In this document: positions 31,301-43,656 of the stretch, piece after piece | How positions within the stretch are numbered: the first letter of the stretch is position 1 | How the letters are laid out: each line of letters opens with the position of its first letter | Assembly (NCBI GenBank): GCA_022747635.1 | Contig: JAKTNV010000062.1 | Coordinates: 1,935,964 to 1,999,963 of the forward strand | Length of the DNA stretch: 64,000 bases | Reading direction: 5' to 3' | DNA from: Hetaerina americana | Taxonomy: Eukaryota; Arthropoda; Insecta; Odonata; Calopterygidae | Notes under the pieces: model-generated | Seen by the model: only the letters and a program-made list of their open reading frames with translations | Database searches by the model: none | What the model was told of the DNA's origin: nothing | Program-made: the position numbers and the translations under genes

Positions 31301-34300
31301 TACTGACATGCATACTTATATACATATATATGTATCCAGGTATATATAAATATATTGCTATCGTTATATTAGATTCTTGGTAAGGTTATTAGCCCGCCCA
31401 TATCTCGCGTACTCTTTAACGAGAAGTACTGTAATTAAAATCTTATTGGATTGAAGGGAGATACGTTGGTTGAAATTTTCCCCTTGATACACCAGAATGC
31501 CTGGACAATATAAAACCCCCTGCCTTATCACGATATCTAATTGGATACATTTGCCTGACATAGCGGTGGAGTGAATTATGTACGAGCTTTTAAAAGGTGA
31601 AGATGGACAACATTAAGACGTAGGAGTACGACACAGATGTGGAACGCGAATTTTTGGTTTTGAGAGAGTAGGGACTTATAATTCAGTTGGGTTTAAGAGA
31701 AGAAACGCTTATATTTCGAAAATTCATTTCCAAAAGCGTAATGTGGTTTTAGGTTGTTATATAAGGATCAATGGAATACGTCACATTGATTCGTGACAGG
31801 TCGTCGCGTGGAGACACGAAGGACTCAAAGATTGCACGCGTGACATGAAATTTTAGAATTACACAAGCCGTCCGAATTAACAGTTTACCCTTAAATTGTA
31901 ATTTTAGAGCTGCATTACAAATGCATGTAATTTTCAGAGATAATTTCATAGATAATGAATGTAGAACCAATCGATAAAAAAAGAATAATTTTACCATATT
32001 ACAATGCGAAACTATAACGGTAGTGCGCCGTAGTAAATAACAGCACTGTATTACGACCCTAATTCAACTAAATGCTTTTTTTAATGATTAAATGACTAAA
32101 ACCCCCCGACATACATTTGTGCAGCCGGCTGCAGCACCATGGTTGTTTCAGTTACGCTTTCACAAACTGTTTCTCCGTTTATACTCACCGTTAGGTGGCA
32201 GCACTTTTGTTCACTTAGGATGAGTAGTTCATTGGTTATATTTTGCTGAGAAAAATATTTCACAGCCTTTTATTTAAATATAATGATTCTAAAGCTAAAG
32301 GACAATACAGATATTATATCACACGCACTAAACAGCCAGTGAAGACATGCCCAGGCACCCCCTCCGCTCCCAATACCAGGTTTTACCATGCTGAAAAGAA
32401 AACACCTGCAGATCAATTCACTCAAACTCATGAAATATGTTTATGCTTGGGTGATTAGTGCAATGATTAATAAGGCAGGTCAAACATTCAGTTCATTAGG
32501 CCCATGATGTCAAAAATTTACCTTCCCAGAATGTTGATAATTAAAATATCTTGCGTTTCAACATTCACTTGCGTTACTCTTTCGAGACGATATTCGAATA
32601 AGAATTATACGATCTAAAATCATTCCACTTTAAATGAAAGTACCATTGATATTGTGGCCATTCATTATGCAAACAATTATCAAAGTTTTAAAAATCAATA
32701 ATGATTAAATGTTACTATGAAATTAAAATCTTTTAAAAATTTTGATCCCTTATTGCTAGTGGGAAGATACAAATTTACTTGAGTCGATTTTTCAATTTAT
32801 CCTTCTGGTGTTATTCTCATAATATCTCCGACCCATGAATTGAAATCTAAATTCATGTTTAAGATTTCAATAAAACGAATCTGACCTTGTCGACTTACAT
32901 CGAGAATATACCTTTAAAGTATTAAATATCTAATTTCCGCAAATTGCATGGACAAACATGAATTGATTAGATTGATATCTCAGTGTCTTTGCAATTAATC
33001 AAATGCACATGAATTCGTTTGCTGTTGCCAAAGAAATGGACAAAAGACGAAATCGCGAAAAAAATGGATTGATTCAATCTTTTTTTCGTTTTACATATGC
33101 CTTGGAATTCAGACTCCTGATTGACAGAAATTGCAATTCTGATTTTTGTCTTATATTTTTATTTTGATCAATAGAAAAACTATAATTAAATTTTTTTGAA
33201 TTTTTCAAATACGTCTATTTTGGTGAAAATTTAATACCCAGACCTTAATAACACATTTTTGGTTAAAATTGTTATCTTCTTGTTCGATATTCTCCCTGAT
33301 CTGCCCTCCAATCGCCATTTCTCAAACTAATTCAGAAAAATTTGACCTAGTCCTCTTTTTTCTTTAGAAGCTCATTACCTTTATTCTGTATGCATATTTT
33401 ATCACAGACGGTTTTATATGAATAGCCATAAAAAGTGCAAGATATTTGAATTTCGGGAGCGTTTTTTTATGTTGAATCGTGGAGGGGATTTGAAGCTTCG
33501 AAATGAGGGAAAGGTAACTTAGACCTAAAACTCTGCCTCACTTCTTTAAAAAGAAAAGCCCTTGGCTGGGGATTGGCCACACACGCGGGCCGGCGTCACC
33601 TCCGACGGACAATGGCCCGCAACAATTCAAGTGTTCTTCAGAGTCCAAGCGTGGACCAAAATACCGCGGAGAGACCCGAGTGAGTCATGCGGTGGGAGAA
33701 GGTGACCCCTGGTTGAGGATACGATGGGTGGGGGGAGGGAGCGGTATTCGAAAGTGGGGCAAATGGAAGGAGCGAAGTTCATCTCCCTCGAGACGTCCTC
33801 CACACACACATACACACACCGCTCGACCGCCCACGAGTTTATTCCGCGAATTGCGAAGGAGGACGGGCTTGGTAAGTTTTCGGAACTTGGGAGAGAATTC
33901 TTGGCATCGTCTTGGACCACCACAGATGATCCCTCTCTTGGTGACTTCGGTGCGTGACTCTCTGGCTCACTGACTGACAACGTCTTCGTAGTGGAGCGAC
34001 GTGCCCGGCCCACCAACTCCCATCTAGCACATCTGGTGCACGGAAGAGGGAAAAGTTGATGCTCATGATCCATTCGGAATGGAATCTGTCCACATGAGCA
34101 CAGACTCGAGCCAAATATACAAAAACTTGAACAACAAGCGGGCTACGGTGAATATTTAAAAAAACTTCCTTTTTTATTCGAAACATTTAAATGAGCACCT
34201 AACAATCAAGATAACTTCTACGCTGTTGTAAAATTCTACCCAATGAATATTTAAAAGTAAGGTGGTTATCAAAATATCTCAATAACACACGCACATACAG

Positions 34301-34317
34301 AAACAGATATTTATGTG

Positions 34318-34319
<2 letters not shown>
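31301..34319. other. Low-feature region
   Basis: About 3 kb, AT-rich, with no recognisable transposon. 33500-34080 is more GC-balanced, with overlapping ORFs on both strands but no recognised domain. Nothing supports a gene. Confidence 0.45.
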
Positions 34320-34370
<51 letters not shown>

Positions 34371-34395
34371 CATACATATATAACATACATATATA
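34320..34395. repeat. (TA)n array
   Basis: Abuts an inverted PLE terminal repeat at 34400. Confidence 0.95.
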
Positions 34396-35050
34396 TTTAA
34401 ACATAGAGACACAAAGAAAGGACAATCACAATAGGTTGTTTTGACGTTTCGACGGCTCGACCGTCGTTATCAGAATGGCGTTCTCGGGGAAGAGCGGAGA
34501 GGACATGTGCGGGGGAGAGGTTATGTGTTAAATAAATATGTATGCTAAATACATATCGCCTCTCCCGTAAATTCTGCCCTGCCTTCTACGTGGGCGAATG
34601 CACGACCGCACTTTCCCTCCGCATGAATAACCACCGATATTCCACCAAATCTCCCACCTTCCTTAATTATCCCATTCCTACTCACACTGCTTCCCACAAT
34701 CAATCTTTTGACGACTGCTTCTCCGTTTCGGTGATTGAAACCCTTCCCAAATCTGCTAGTATAATAGAGGTGAGAACCCGCGAGATGGCGCATATCTGAG
34801 TGACCAGATCATTTAAACAGCCTGGGCTGAACCAAGCCCACTGAATGCATCAATTGACTGCCTACATATCCTCTCCCACCCCCTTGTTAATTTCCTATTG
34901 GTCCCTTACCTCTCCTTCCCCCACCTCTCCCCTGCACATGTCCCCTCCGCTCTTCCCCGAGAACGCCATTCTGAAGACGACGGCCGAGCCGTCGAAACAA
35001 CATATGCGAGTGTCCTTTCTTTGCGTGCGTCACCGAAGTGCGCTCCCTAT
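34396..35050 (+). mobile_element. Short PLE copy with inverted terminal repeats
   Basis: Left end 34405-34490 is the inverted counterpart of right end 34950-35020: both contain CGAGAACGCCATTCTGA, the hairpin GACGG/CCGTC, GAAAC and GTGTCCTTTCTTTG-like words. Between them lies a GIY-YIG endonuclease fragment in plus orientation. The reverse transcriptase is absent. PLEs often carry long terminal repeats in tandem or inverted order; here the 5' copy is inverted. Confidence 0.85.
34542..34799 (+). pseudogene. PLE GIY-YIG endonuclease fragment
   Basis: The frame has CPAFYVGECTTALSLRMNNHR, matching the core of the PLE GIY-YIG nuclease (YVG in place of YIG, then the catalytic Arg helix). The typical PLE end follows: PIPTHTASHNQSFDDCFSV, IETLP, EVRTREMAHI. 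The first GIY strand and the preceding Cys-rich linker are missing. Only about 85 residues remain, so it cannot work alone. In PLEs this nuclease cleaves target DNA for reverse transcription. Confidence 0.85.
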
Positions 35051-35059
35051 CCTCTTCTG

Positions 35060-35867
35060 ATCATCCATTCATCTTCCTTGTTCCTCAATTTGTCTCTCCA
35101 TTTAGTCAATTCAGCATTATACTCCAGCACCATGTTTCAAAGACTTCTATTCTTCGCTGGTCCACTTTTCATATTTTCCAAGTCTCGTAACCATAGAGCG
35201 CCATGCTCCTCACGATAGTCTTGACGAATCGCTTCCTTGTTTCCAGCCTGAGGTTCTTTGAGCATAGTAATTGCCTCTCCTGCATGAATGCGTTCTCAGC
35301 TTGGGCTAATCTTCGCTTGATGTCGGTCGAACTTCTTCCATCCTATGCTTTGCTGCTGCTGCCCAGATGTAGATGAAGGATTCCACTTGCTCTAGTTTCA
35401 TCCCTCGAATTGTGATTCCTGCATTCAGCTTCTCTCTTCCGCACACAAGGATTTTAGTTGACTTCTTGTTGATGTTCACATTATATTCCCTCAGTACTTG
35501 GTCCATAGCACTTAGAGTTGCCTGCATGTCCTCTCGCGTGTCCGCCACTACAGCGATGCAAACCGGACCATCTTGATTTCTTCTCCATTTACCTTGACTC
35601 ATTTGATAGCCAATTCTTGCGTTTCTTTTATCGCCTCTCCCAGGTAAACATTGAATTTTGTTGGCGCCCTTGCATTATTCCTTTGTTGATTTTGGCTTCT
35701 ATTTATTCTTCCATTTTTCGTTTGTATTGTTTTAACCTGATTCTTGTAGAGGTTATAGACATTTATTCTGTCGTTTTAGTCCCATCCAAGCACTTCTAGT
35801 ATCTTGAACACCTTGTTCCATTCGACGTCGTCGAAGGCCTTCTCCAAGTCCACGAATGCCACATATA
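35060..35867 (-). pseudogene. LINE-E: second RTE-like reverse transcriptase fragment
   Basis: On the minus strand: AFVDLEKAFDDVEWNKVFKI (motif A, about 35810-35865), then after decay VRFA at the catalytic box with a few bases lost so that the DD is gone (about 35555-35570). Then AVVADTREDMQATLSAMDQV, NINKKSTKILVCG, GMKLEQVESFIY. It differs clearly in sequence from the main RTE family. A CR1 tail cuts it at its 5' side (35868). Confidence 0.8.
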
Positions 35868-36172
35868 ATGGCTTCTACATCAACATAATACCCCTTAAGC
35901 CGCCGCAAGGGCGTGTGGCGGGGGGTGTTAGGTCACCAACCCTAAAAAGGAACAATACCACATGCAAAACAGCAACGTGGAAAATTACACCCAAAGCAGC
36001 GCACACACTCATGCAAAAATCCCTTCATCCAACACTCATGCAAACACATATACTATTAATCAACAAACAACTGCACCCCATGATGCAGCACGAAAGCCAT
36101 CCAACAACACGCAAGCCAGGACACAACTAGCAAGAAATTGAAACATCACTACCACATAGTGAATAACTGATC
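35868..36172 (-). repeat. CR1-type LINE 3' tail, 5'-truncated insertion
   Basis: The same 3' UTR as 12325-12620 and 55684-55972, on the minus strand, ending at 35868 with the GC-rich hairpin (CCCCTTAAGCCGCCGCAAGG on plus) and TACATCAACAT tail. No ORF2 sequence is attached: a dead-on-arrival copy inserted into LINE-E. Confidence 0.8.
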
Positions 36173-36405
36173 GTGGCACTTTTCATCTTCATAATTTTTT
36201 TTATTCCCGACCGGATTTCAATATATTACAATATCGCCGCCAGATGATGATGTAATACATCGAAACCCGTTCGTAAAATGAAAAAATGTATCAAGTGGAA
36301 AAGTGCTTCAATCAGTTATTCATTATGTTCGACTTCCACCACATCACGCCTACTGGAGCTACTCAATTTATTCTCACACACATACATATGTGTGTGTGTG
36401 TGTGT

Positions 36406-36665
36406 GGGTCGCGGTAGTCCAGGGGTAGATCGTTGGACTACTGAGCAGAGGGACCGGGTTTGATTCCCGGGCAAGCCTCTCTGGGCACCTGCAGCTCCAC
36501 TCAAGCTGTGTGATCCTCCGGTGAAACCATAATCGGCCCCGGGAGAGGATCTACCCCTCCTTAATACCCTGCCAATTTGTGAATTTTACCACATGCCGTA
36601 GAGGGGTTAGTATTGGATGAACTCTGCCATGACCTCCCGAACCGATATTCGAGTTTATCACTATG
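36406..36665 (+). mobile_element. SINE-A, full length (plus strand)
   Basis: The head reads GTCGCGGTAGTCCAGGGGTA (A box) and GGGTTTGATTCCCGGG (B box). The body follows, and the tail is GAACCGATATTCGAGTTTAT. It is preceded by a (TG)n run. More diverged in the tail than 4863-5145. Confidence 0.85.
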
Positions 36666-37214
36666 TTTACGGTTTTTTATGCAACGAAGGACGAAATGAC
36701 GTTTCTCAACGCAAAATTACTTATATAGACACTTTAAATGTGTGTATTTAAGGGGGTTTTTATGCGAATATCTATATTAGCGTCGGTCAGCACTAATTTA
36801 AGTTCGATGCCATTTTTAATACTATTTTGTATCACACTTCTTTACACTAAAAGCCAGTATAGCTGACGTTCAACGAGATATTTAATGCGTCATTTACTGA
36901 ATACAGCATTGGAATTACTGGAGTTCACACGTTTTTAGGGCACTTTTATGCATTTAAAAATTCACATTTGAATACCTTAAAGAAATTAATTGCTTAAACG
37001 CTACTTATAATTTTAATTTTTCATCAAAAATTCCCATGTTGTCTTCGGGAGTGATATCAACAGTTTCAAAGCGGGTTGCTTAGGAGACCTGCAAATCGTT
37101 TGTCGAGGTCCATTAAAATTCGAGATCAAAACTAAAATTAAGTACTCGGATACAATTCTTTATTCGTATACACACACGCGGCACTTTGCAGCTGCAACTG
37201 GCAGCACGGCTGAA
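36666..37214. other. No gene recognised
   Basis: AT-rich, no recognisable element. Confidence 0.4.
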
Positions 37215-37490
37215 CGTTTCCTAATGGGTTTCATCCAATTAATAAGCAAGAAATCCCTATCCTCTTCCTTCCCTTTCTTCGTTTGGCTAACATTCTCCCC
37301 TCTATTACATTCTTCAACATCCCTCTGCCGGTCAATACGCCCTTCATCCATTTTTCCCCTGCCTCCTTATGATTTCCCCCAACAGTCCCTTCTCCTCCCC
37401 TCTCACCCAACCCTGCACCTCCTCATTTGTTTTCCTTTCTCACCACTTGAACTTCCCCATCCTTCTCCAAATCCGCATTTTCTCAAAATA
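37215..37490 (-). pseudogene. RTE relic, part 1 (split by a mariner)
   Basis: Minus-strand RTE C-terminal region (counterpart of 28250-28500), diverged. It stops at TCTCAAAATA, where the mariner begins. The partner piece resumes at 38447. Confidence 0.7.
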
Positions 37491-38446
37491 CGAGGTATAT
37501 TCATGAAGTATCGGCCGTTTACTTATATTTAAATACTGGCTCTTCAGAACATATTTTAACTCCTGCAGCGCCATCTACTGATTCATTGAGAAACTATAGC
37601 AGCATTTGTTTTGTTTCACAAGTCGTTTGCTCGTCCGTGCATGCAAACGACAATGTCCGCCATGACAATCGTCCATCCCGACAGCCAGCTGTCAAGTGCG
37701 TTGTTCTGTATTACGATTCTTGTACGCAAAAGGATTGTCGGCTGCGAATGAAATTAATCGGGGGTTATGGACCTACAGTTATGAGAGTGAGAGAAAGGTC
37801 AGAGACAATGGTGCCGTGATTTTAAAAATGGACGAACAAATGTCCATTTACGAAGAATAAAGTGGCAGGCCCAATATTCTGACCGATAAAATTGTTTCGC
37901 AAGTGGAACAAAAACTGCGAAGTGATCGTCGATTAATGGACGAATAATGGCCTGGATGAACAATTTCCTCAACTTGGACGCACTACTGTCTACAATATTG
38001 CCACGGAAAACCTCGGATAACACAAATTGTGTGCAAGGTGGGTGTACCGAAAATGCTCACCGACCACCGCAAAGAGCAAAGAATGTCCAGTGGACGAGAG
38101 TTTTTGGGCCCCCCACCTGACCTTGTCCTGACCTTGCACCTAGCGACTACTTCCTCTTCTTTCACTTGGCAAACAGTTGCTCGGTCGACAACGTTTCGAC
38201 ACCAAAGAGAAACTCAAGAGCGGCGTTAATGTCGTCAATTGGTTCAACTCTCAGGTGGCTAGCTTCTACGATCAGAGGGGTTATAAGAAGCTGCTGCAGC
38301 GGTACGAAAAATGCTTACAAGTGAACGGTGATCATCTTTAGAAGGGAAGTAGGTTTGTGGCTCACTAAAAGTGTCAATCAAATGTGATTCACATGAGCAT
38401 ATTTTTTCCTGTGGCCAAACGGCCCTTACTCAATGATTATGCGTCG
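37491..38446 (+). mobile_element. Mariner with internal deletion (956 bp)
   Basis: Imperfect terminal inverted repeats (CGAGGTATATTCAT... and its partner CGACGCATAATCAT..., 23 of 30 matching) flanked by TA at 37489-37490 and 38447-38448. The coding relic on the plus strand has LRMKLIGGYGPTVMRV, ILTDKIVSQVEQKLRSDRR, KVGVPKMLTDHRKEQRMSSG (DNA-binding half), then jumps straight to PPDLVLTLH.ATTSSS, the region of the third Asp. The first two catalytic Asp residues are deleted. About 350 bp are missing compared with a usual mariner. Confidence 0.82.
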
Positions 38447-38760
38447 TATCTCCAATCTACTTCTCTAATCCTGCTTCAGTGACCACGTTCCCGCGCCGTA
38501 CATAGTAAGCTTCACATCAAAGTTTCAATGACTCTTTTCTTAACTTCCTTACTCAACGTTCCTATCATCAACTCCTTCCTCCTTGTAAAAATGTCTTCGC
38601 AAAACTCAATAATTTTCCTAATGCCCCTACAACTTTGAGCATTGTGGCCAAAAAGACTTTCGAGATACGTAAACTGTTCCACCTGCTCTGCTTTTTGACC
38701 TCCTATTGTAATGTTTAGCTCAGCTTTTTTCTTCCTGGAAAACCGCCGAAGTTATATTAA
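38447..38760 (-). pseudogene. RTE relic, part 2
   Basis: Continues the RTE sequence of 37215-37490 after the mariner: CTTCAGTGACCACGTTCCCG, then counterparts of RRELMTGTLSK and QVEQFTYLGSVLD, diverged. Ends in decayed sequence. Confidence 0.7.
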
Positions 38761-40555
38761 GTTTGAACAGATCGTTATCTCGCATTTATTACACTTATAT
38801 TCGGATAAATAAAACTTGATCCTCATACCTACCTTCATTCCATGAATTACTCATAGACCTTCATAGTTTACTTATTATTATATTATTAAAAAATTATACA
38901 ATTCAACAACTTCGCTACTGAAATGTATACTATTTTTGGTACCTTTTCAGTACTGTAAGAATGGAATAACTTTCATATAAATAATTCTAATGGGTCATTA
39001 TTTTTCAGTTGATGATTTTAACCAAAAAATAATCTATTCCATTATCTTATGAATAAGATACACTTGGGTGAAAGTTTCGTAAATCAATGAGTTTTTGAAA
39101 AATGAGGCGCATGTCGAATAACTCGGTAAACGTACTATTTTAATTCAGAGCATCGATGGTTACTTGCATTTGTTTTTTTTTCAATTTACGCCACGTTACT
39201 TGGCAGCGCCCTCCAAATGTGCACGGCTGTATTTTGCTATAGAGTCAAAAAAAAATCAGACAACAACTGGCCAAATAATTTTGATATACCCTTCCAATTC
39301 TCGTTTTCTATATGAAATGAACTGGTTTTGTATCCCATTTTTACTATTCATTATGACAAGGGTAAAATTCACCTGGATAAATAATTCAAAATATGTATTT
39401 ATCATTCACTTTTTTAACATCAAGTCAAAATGGTTCTGCAATTTTTACGATAAATGCTTCCTGCCTTTTGGAGCATGAGTCATTGTATGAATTACTGAAA
39501 CGTCCTGAAACGACGGAGCTCCATTGTGGATCGCAGGATAATATGGAAATGAGGGCCTCGTTAATCTAGTCGTCGCTTGGAGCGCGAAGTTGGGGTTTCC
39601 GGCCCATGCTAACAGGCCACCCTGTTTATTTATTTACTCTTCCGCAACCGCCTCGTCTCCTTCGGGTCCGTTGCTTGGCGCATGCTCTTGAAGGCGTTTT
39701 CATCGCCAGCGTGGATTTGCAACACCGGAAGGGATCACGTGGTCAGGAGGGAAACTCTGCGGACATTGAGTACTGAATAACTCAAGCTAAGAAGGTATTA
39801 ATCGCTAGGAGACGACTGATGTCCCAGATGGAGACACCATCATAAACAACAAAAGCCTTAGGTGAAGCCTTAAGAAGCCTTAAGTGTTCAAGATAGCCTG
39901 GTAACGGGTCCAGCGACCGTCGGAGGAGCCCACCAGATGAGGATAGAATCCCTACATGACACGGACACGCTCTAGAGACGGATGCTGGATTGGTATCAAA
40001 GATATCTAAAGAGAAGAATTAGGAAGTCTATTAAAGGGTATTAGAGAAAAAATACTGTCTGAAGCACTACGAGGAAAGTAAATAACAAGAGAAACCAATT
40101 TATTAAAACTACGAGTACATTTTCCAGTTTTCTAAATAGGACCTTAATGGAAATTTAAAACTTTCAATTTAGTGCACTGCGTAATATAAACAAGTTGAGA
40201 AGTGTCGCATCATTTTGTTCAGAGTAGCAGAGTACTCATGTGCTCATTGCTTTGTAAACTGTCTAGTAGCCATTAGACGAAGGCCTCGGATGGATTAGGA
40301 AAAGCTCAATATGCATTGGGAAGGTTAAAAGGGAGACTTTAAAACATTTCCTCAAAGCGGTGGATGCCGGATACCAAATATTTTGGAATTATAAATCGAA
40401 AATAAATTATAACGGCTCATTTCAAGCAGAATGTAAGCTGATGTTAATGGCTTGAAAATTGATCAACAATAGTTCGTCTTCATGTATTCATTTGTCCATA
40501 AGAATTCGTCACGGCCGGTTGTTCCTTCAAAACCATCAAAATCTCGGAGCGTGGG
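38761..40555. other. Low-feature region
   Basis: AT-rich to 39470, then mixed. No transposon or exon recognised. Confidence 0.4.
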
Positions 40556-40745
40556 GGGAGGGCGCCTCGGCAGCTCAGGAGGCTAAAACACTCGGCCGGA
40601 CGTCCGGGATCGTATCTCGGACGAGGCAAATGATTTTTAAGCTCTGAATTTGCTGCATTTAAATGCAAATTTCAGCGGATGACTTCGTCAAAAGTTACTG
40701 TCGCGGCATCTCCCTCAGTTTCTTGGAATTTATAATTTCTCATCC
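40556..40745 (+). mobile_element. SINE-B, plus strand
   Basis: The head has CTCGGCAGCTCAGGAGGCTA (A box) and CGGGATCGTATCTCGG (B-box-like). The body AATGATTTTTAAGCTCTG... AGCGGATGACTTCGTC..AAAAGTTACTGTCGCG matches 3919-4015 closely. This copy shows which body belongs to the SINE-B head. Confidence 0.8.
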
Positions 40746-42034
40746 GTGTGCTATAACATTCGCTTGACAACGGATCTCTTGCCATGGATGAAAATATTTT
40801 ATATACCGATTGCTAATAATGAATTAATAAATACCGATTCAATGATATGATCCCGCCACAGATGTACATGACGAAATTAGGGGATGGGAAGAAAAAAGGA
40901 TCGCATGGATTTTGGGTCGGGTCGGTGGCCAACGGGCCTAGTGCAGACAGCGGATGGCATGTGTTTCTTTGACGGTATTTCAATAAAATTTTGCTTTTTT
41001 TCTTATTTGCCTTCACTTCGTTTCTTTTACGGAGTTTTCGGAAACATTTGTTGCTTACTATGTTTCACTAGCTTACTCTCGTATCTCTATGCCTGTCGGT
41101 ATATACGTCGCATGTCTTGGGTCTGATGAATTCAATAAGAGAACTTCAGGATAAACGAGCATTTGCTATCTGGTTCCTTTGGAGTAATGGCATTCTATTG
41201 CACATCGAGATATTACAATCAAGGCCACGAATTGAGTAATGAGACATTTAATAATGAGACGAGAGGAAATGGAGATGCAATCAAAGATTCTGTGGAACAT
41301 GTCTAAGAAAGAACATAGGTTTGGATTTCAGAGAAATTAATTTGAAGACTTGTAAATTTCTTAACTGTTGAAGTAGGCAGAATACTAGATTTAATTTCTA
41401 CAGCAAACTGCAATGGAATTGGAATGAGCAGTGCGATTGTAATGGCCTATAAAACACTTGTCCTAGAAGTTTGTGTGTATTCCATACTGCAGAATCCAAA
41501 ACTTGTAGGCGGAGATGATTTTAGCAGAAGAAATTGATGGAAGTTTAAAGATCGAATTATAAAATTAGCAGAATGCATCCATGGCGATGGGTATTGAAAG
41601 TATTTGGTGCCCGAGAGACGCGGAATGTTTTTATGTGCGTATTGTCCGAAAGAACAGAAGGTATGCTAAATTATTGAATATTGTTAAAGAATGTCTCCGT
41701 TTGGGGACATTGATAATGTCGCGTGGTTGGCGGCCGCGACATCATTGGTGGGAGCGTAGCACAAAATGATACAGTAGTATTCGTTTAATGAGTCTTTTAT
41801 TTAAACCTTATCAAGCCATGGGGTTCAGGCACCTGGGAGTAGGGACGAGCGAGCACCTACGGGTATGGGGCGTCTCGGACGTGGTCGTACCCTTGGGCCA
41901 ACGGACTCGGAGGCGGCACGGAAATTCGAGAGAGGTGCAGGGCCGGATTGGGCGTCTCTGGTGTCTCGACCGACGGACTCAGAGGCAGGGTATCGGGTGA
42001 GGAATCCGGAAGGGAACGGGTTCCCTGCTCCTCG
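40746..42034. other. No gene recognised
   Basis: Mixed sequence. 41780-42034 is GC-rich and may belong to the element at 42035-42680. Confidence 0.4.
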
Positions 42035-42680
42035 CCCAATGTGACTTCCTCTTTGTGGAGGCGTCCCATTCGTCTTACCAGTCCTTGGGACTATGAAGAC
42101 GTTTTGTGTTCTTCTGCGTTGTCTCTTGGCGGCTTTATTACTTCAGGGAAGTCTTCTTAGCACTTCCTTGGCTTCTTCCCTGGCGGAAGTGATGCAGGGG
42201 TGTCCAGGCTAGCGATGGGTCGTTTGTGACGATCCCACGGCCAGACCTGTGCCTCGGAGATTCTTCGGATAACAGCAAAGTCCGACTCCGCTGCTTTTCT
42301 GAAGAAATCCTGCGCTGCCTTCGGAAGTAGAACATCTAGTGGTTCCAAATTCCCGTCGCGGTGCATGACCTCGCCCCTTTGTGACTACCTCTTTGTGGAG
42401 GCGTCCCATTCGTCTTACCAGTCCTTGGGACTATGAAGACATTTCGTGCATGACCGGGAGCGTCTCGCTTTATAAGGCATCGCGCCTTCGGGGGGAGGGA
42501 CTTCAAAGTAGCTACATAGTAGCTACATTGTAGCAACAAGGGCATTGGGTAGCGGACATTGTCTTGTCTTGGTTTCCGAGAAACCAGCGCTACATCACCA
42601 TACATTGTCTGGTATGCTGTGGGGTATTCCTTGGGAGAGTTAACCGATAGTGGGGGCTTCCGAGAAACCCACACTACAAT
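42035..42680 (-). repeat. Unidentified repeat-bearing unit, promoter-like on the minus strand
   Basis: A 60-bp direct repeat (42041-42100 and 42381-42440, 59/60 identical) lies 340 bp apart. A second shorter pair (GGTTTCTCGGAA on the minus strand) lies at about 42575-42590 and 42655-42670. A CTTATAAAG box at 42468-42476 lies ~30 bp upstream (minus strand) of one 60-bp repeat, and each repeat contains a donor-like CTG|GTAAGA. It could be an LTR-type element or a regulatory unit. No coding domain recognised. Confidence 0.4.
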
Positions 42681-43568
42681 AATATCTGAATGTTGGGCAA
42701 GTTATATACCGGCATTTATCAATCTTTAAGGCTGCAATCTCACTCATTTGATGGCGATTCATATGAGGAAACTTCGAGTACATCTGCTGGGGCGGACACT
42801 ATAGCCAAAGTACTGTGGGGCCCCTGTAAAACGAAGATACGAGTTAGAATCCAGAAGGGCCCTTCTGGATTCATATCGGCGCGAATATCGATGGCGTCAA
42901 TGATATAACGCATGATTTGATTCAATATTATCAATGAAATGTTCTATCTAATCAAGCACTCAAATTAGAAAACAGATGTTTTCCTCGACCCTCCCTGGAA
43001 TTCATATTCGGCAAGAACAGTAGATTTCAATGCCGATGTAATCCACACACATAAATCATCGAATTGTTTAAATATACAAACATGTTTCGTTTCTTTAGCT
43101 AGTTATAATGCAGTGGTACACTTGATTAACGTTCGTAAAATACTTAATGCCGCGCCGAGGTGTAACCTGTTTCGCGGCATTCATAAACTTATGGAAGAGT
43201 AGGTTTCAGGTGTGATTATTTATCAGTTTTCATTCGTACTTTCATTCATATCCCGCGCGAAATTGTCAACATAAACATTTAAGGTATAATGATAAATACT
43301 TTATAAAGTTTAAAGCATTTTCCTATCTAACTAATATGGCCCAAACTAATTTACCTACTTGATTGACGAAATTATGCCCACACAGAAATTTGATGAAAGA
43401 AATCCGTTTGTAAAAACAATGATTACTATTTTCCAAAACAATGAATATGTAAGATTTAAATCTTTTTACTTAAGCAAGATAGACTATAAAAAAATTTTTT
43501 CTTTGTCACGGAAACATTTCGTGAGAGAGAACATCAAATTCCATAAATTACTTCAATAGAAGATTGTA
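42681..43568. other. No gene recognised; contains a perfect palindrome
   Basis: Holds the 26-bp palindrome at 42847-42872. The rest is AT-rich without a recognisable element. Confidence 0.5.
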
Positions 43569-43570
43569 TA

Positions 43571-43655
<85 letters not shown>

Positions 43656-43656
43656 T
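43569..43656. repeat. (TA)n array
   Basis: TA array without a recognised transposon at either side. Confidence 0.95.
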
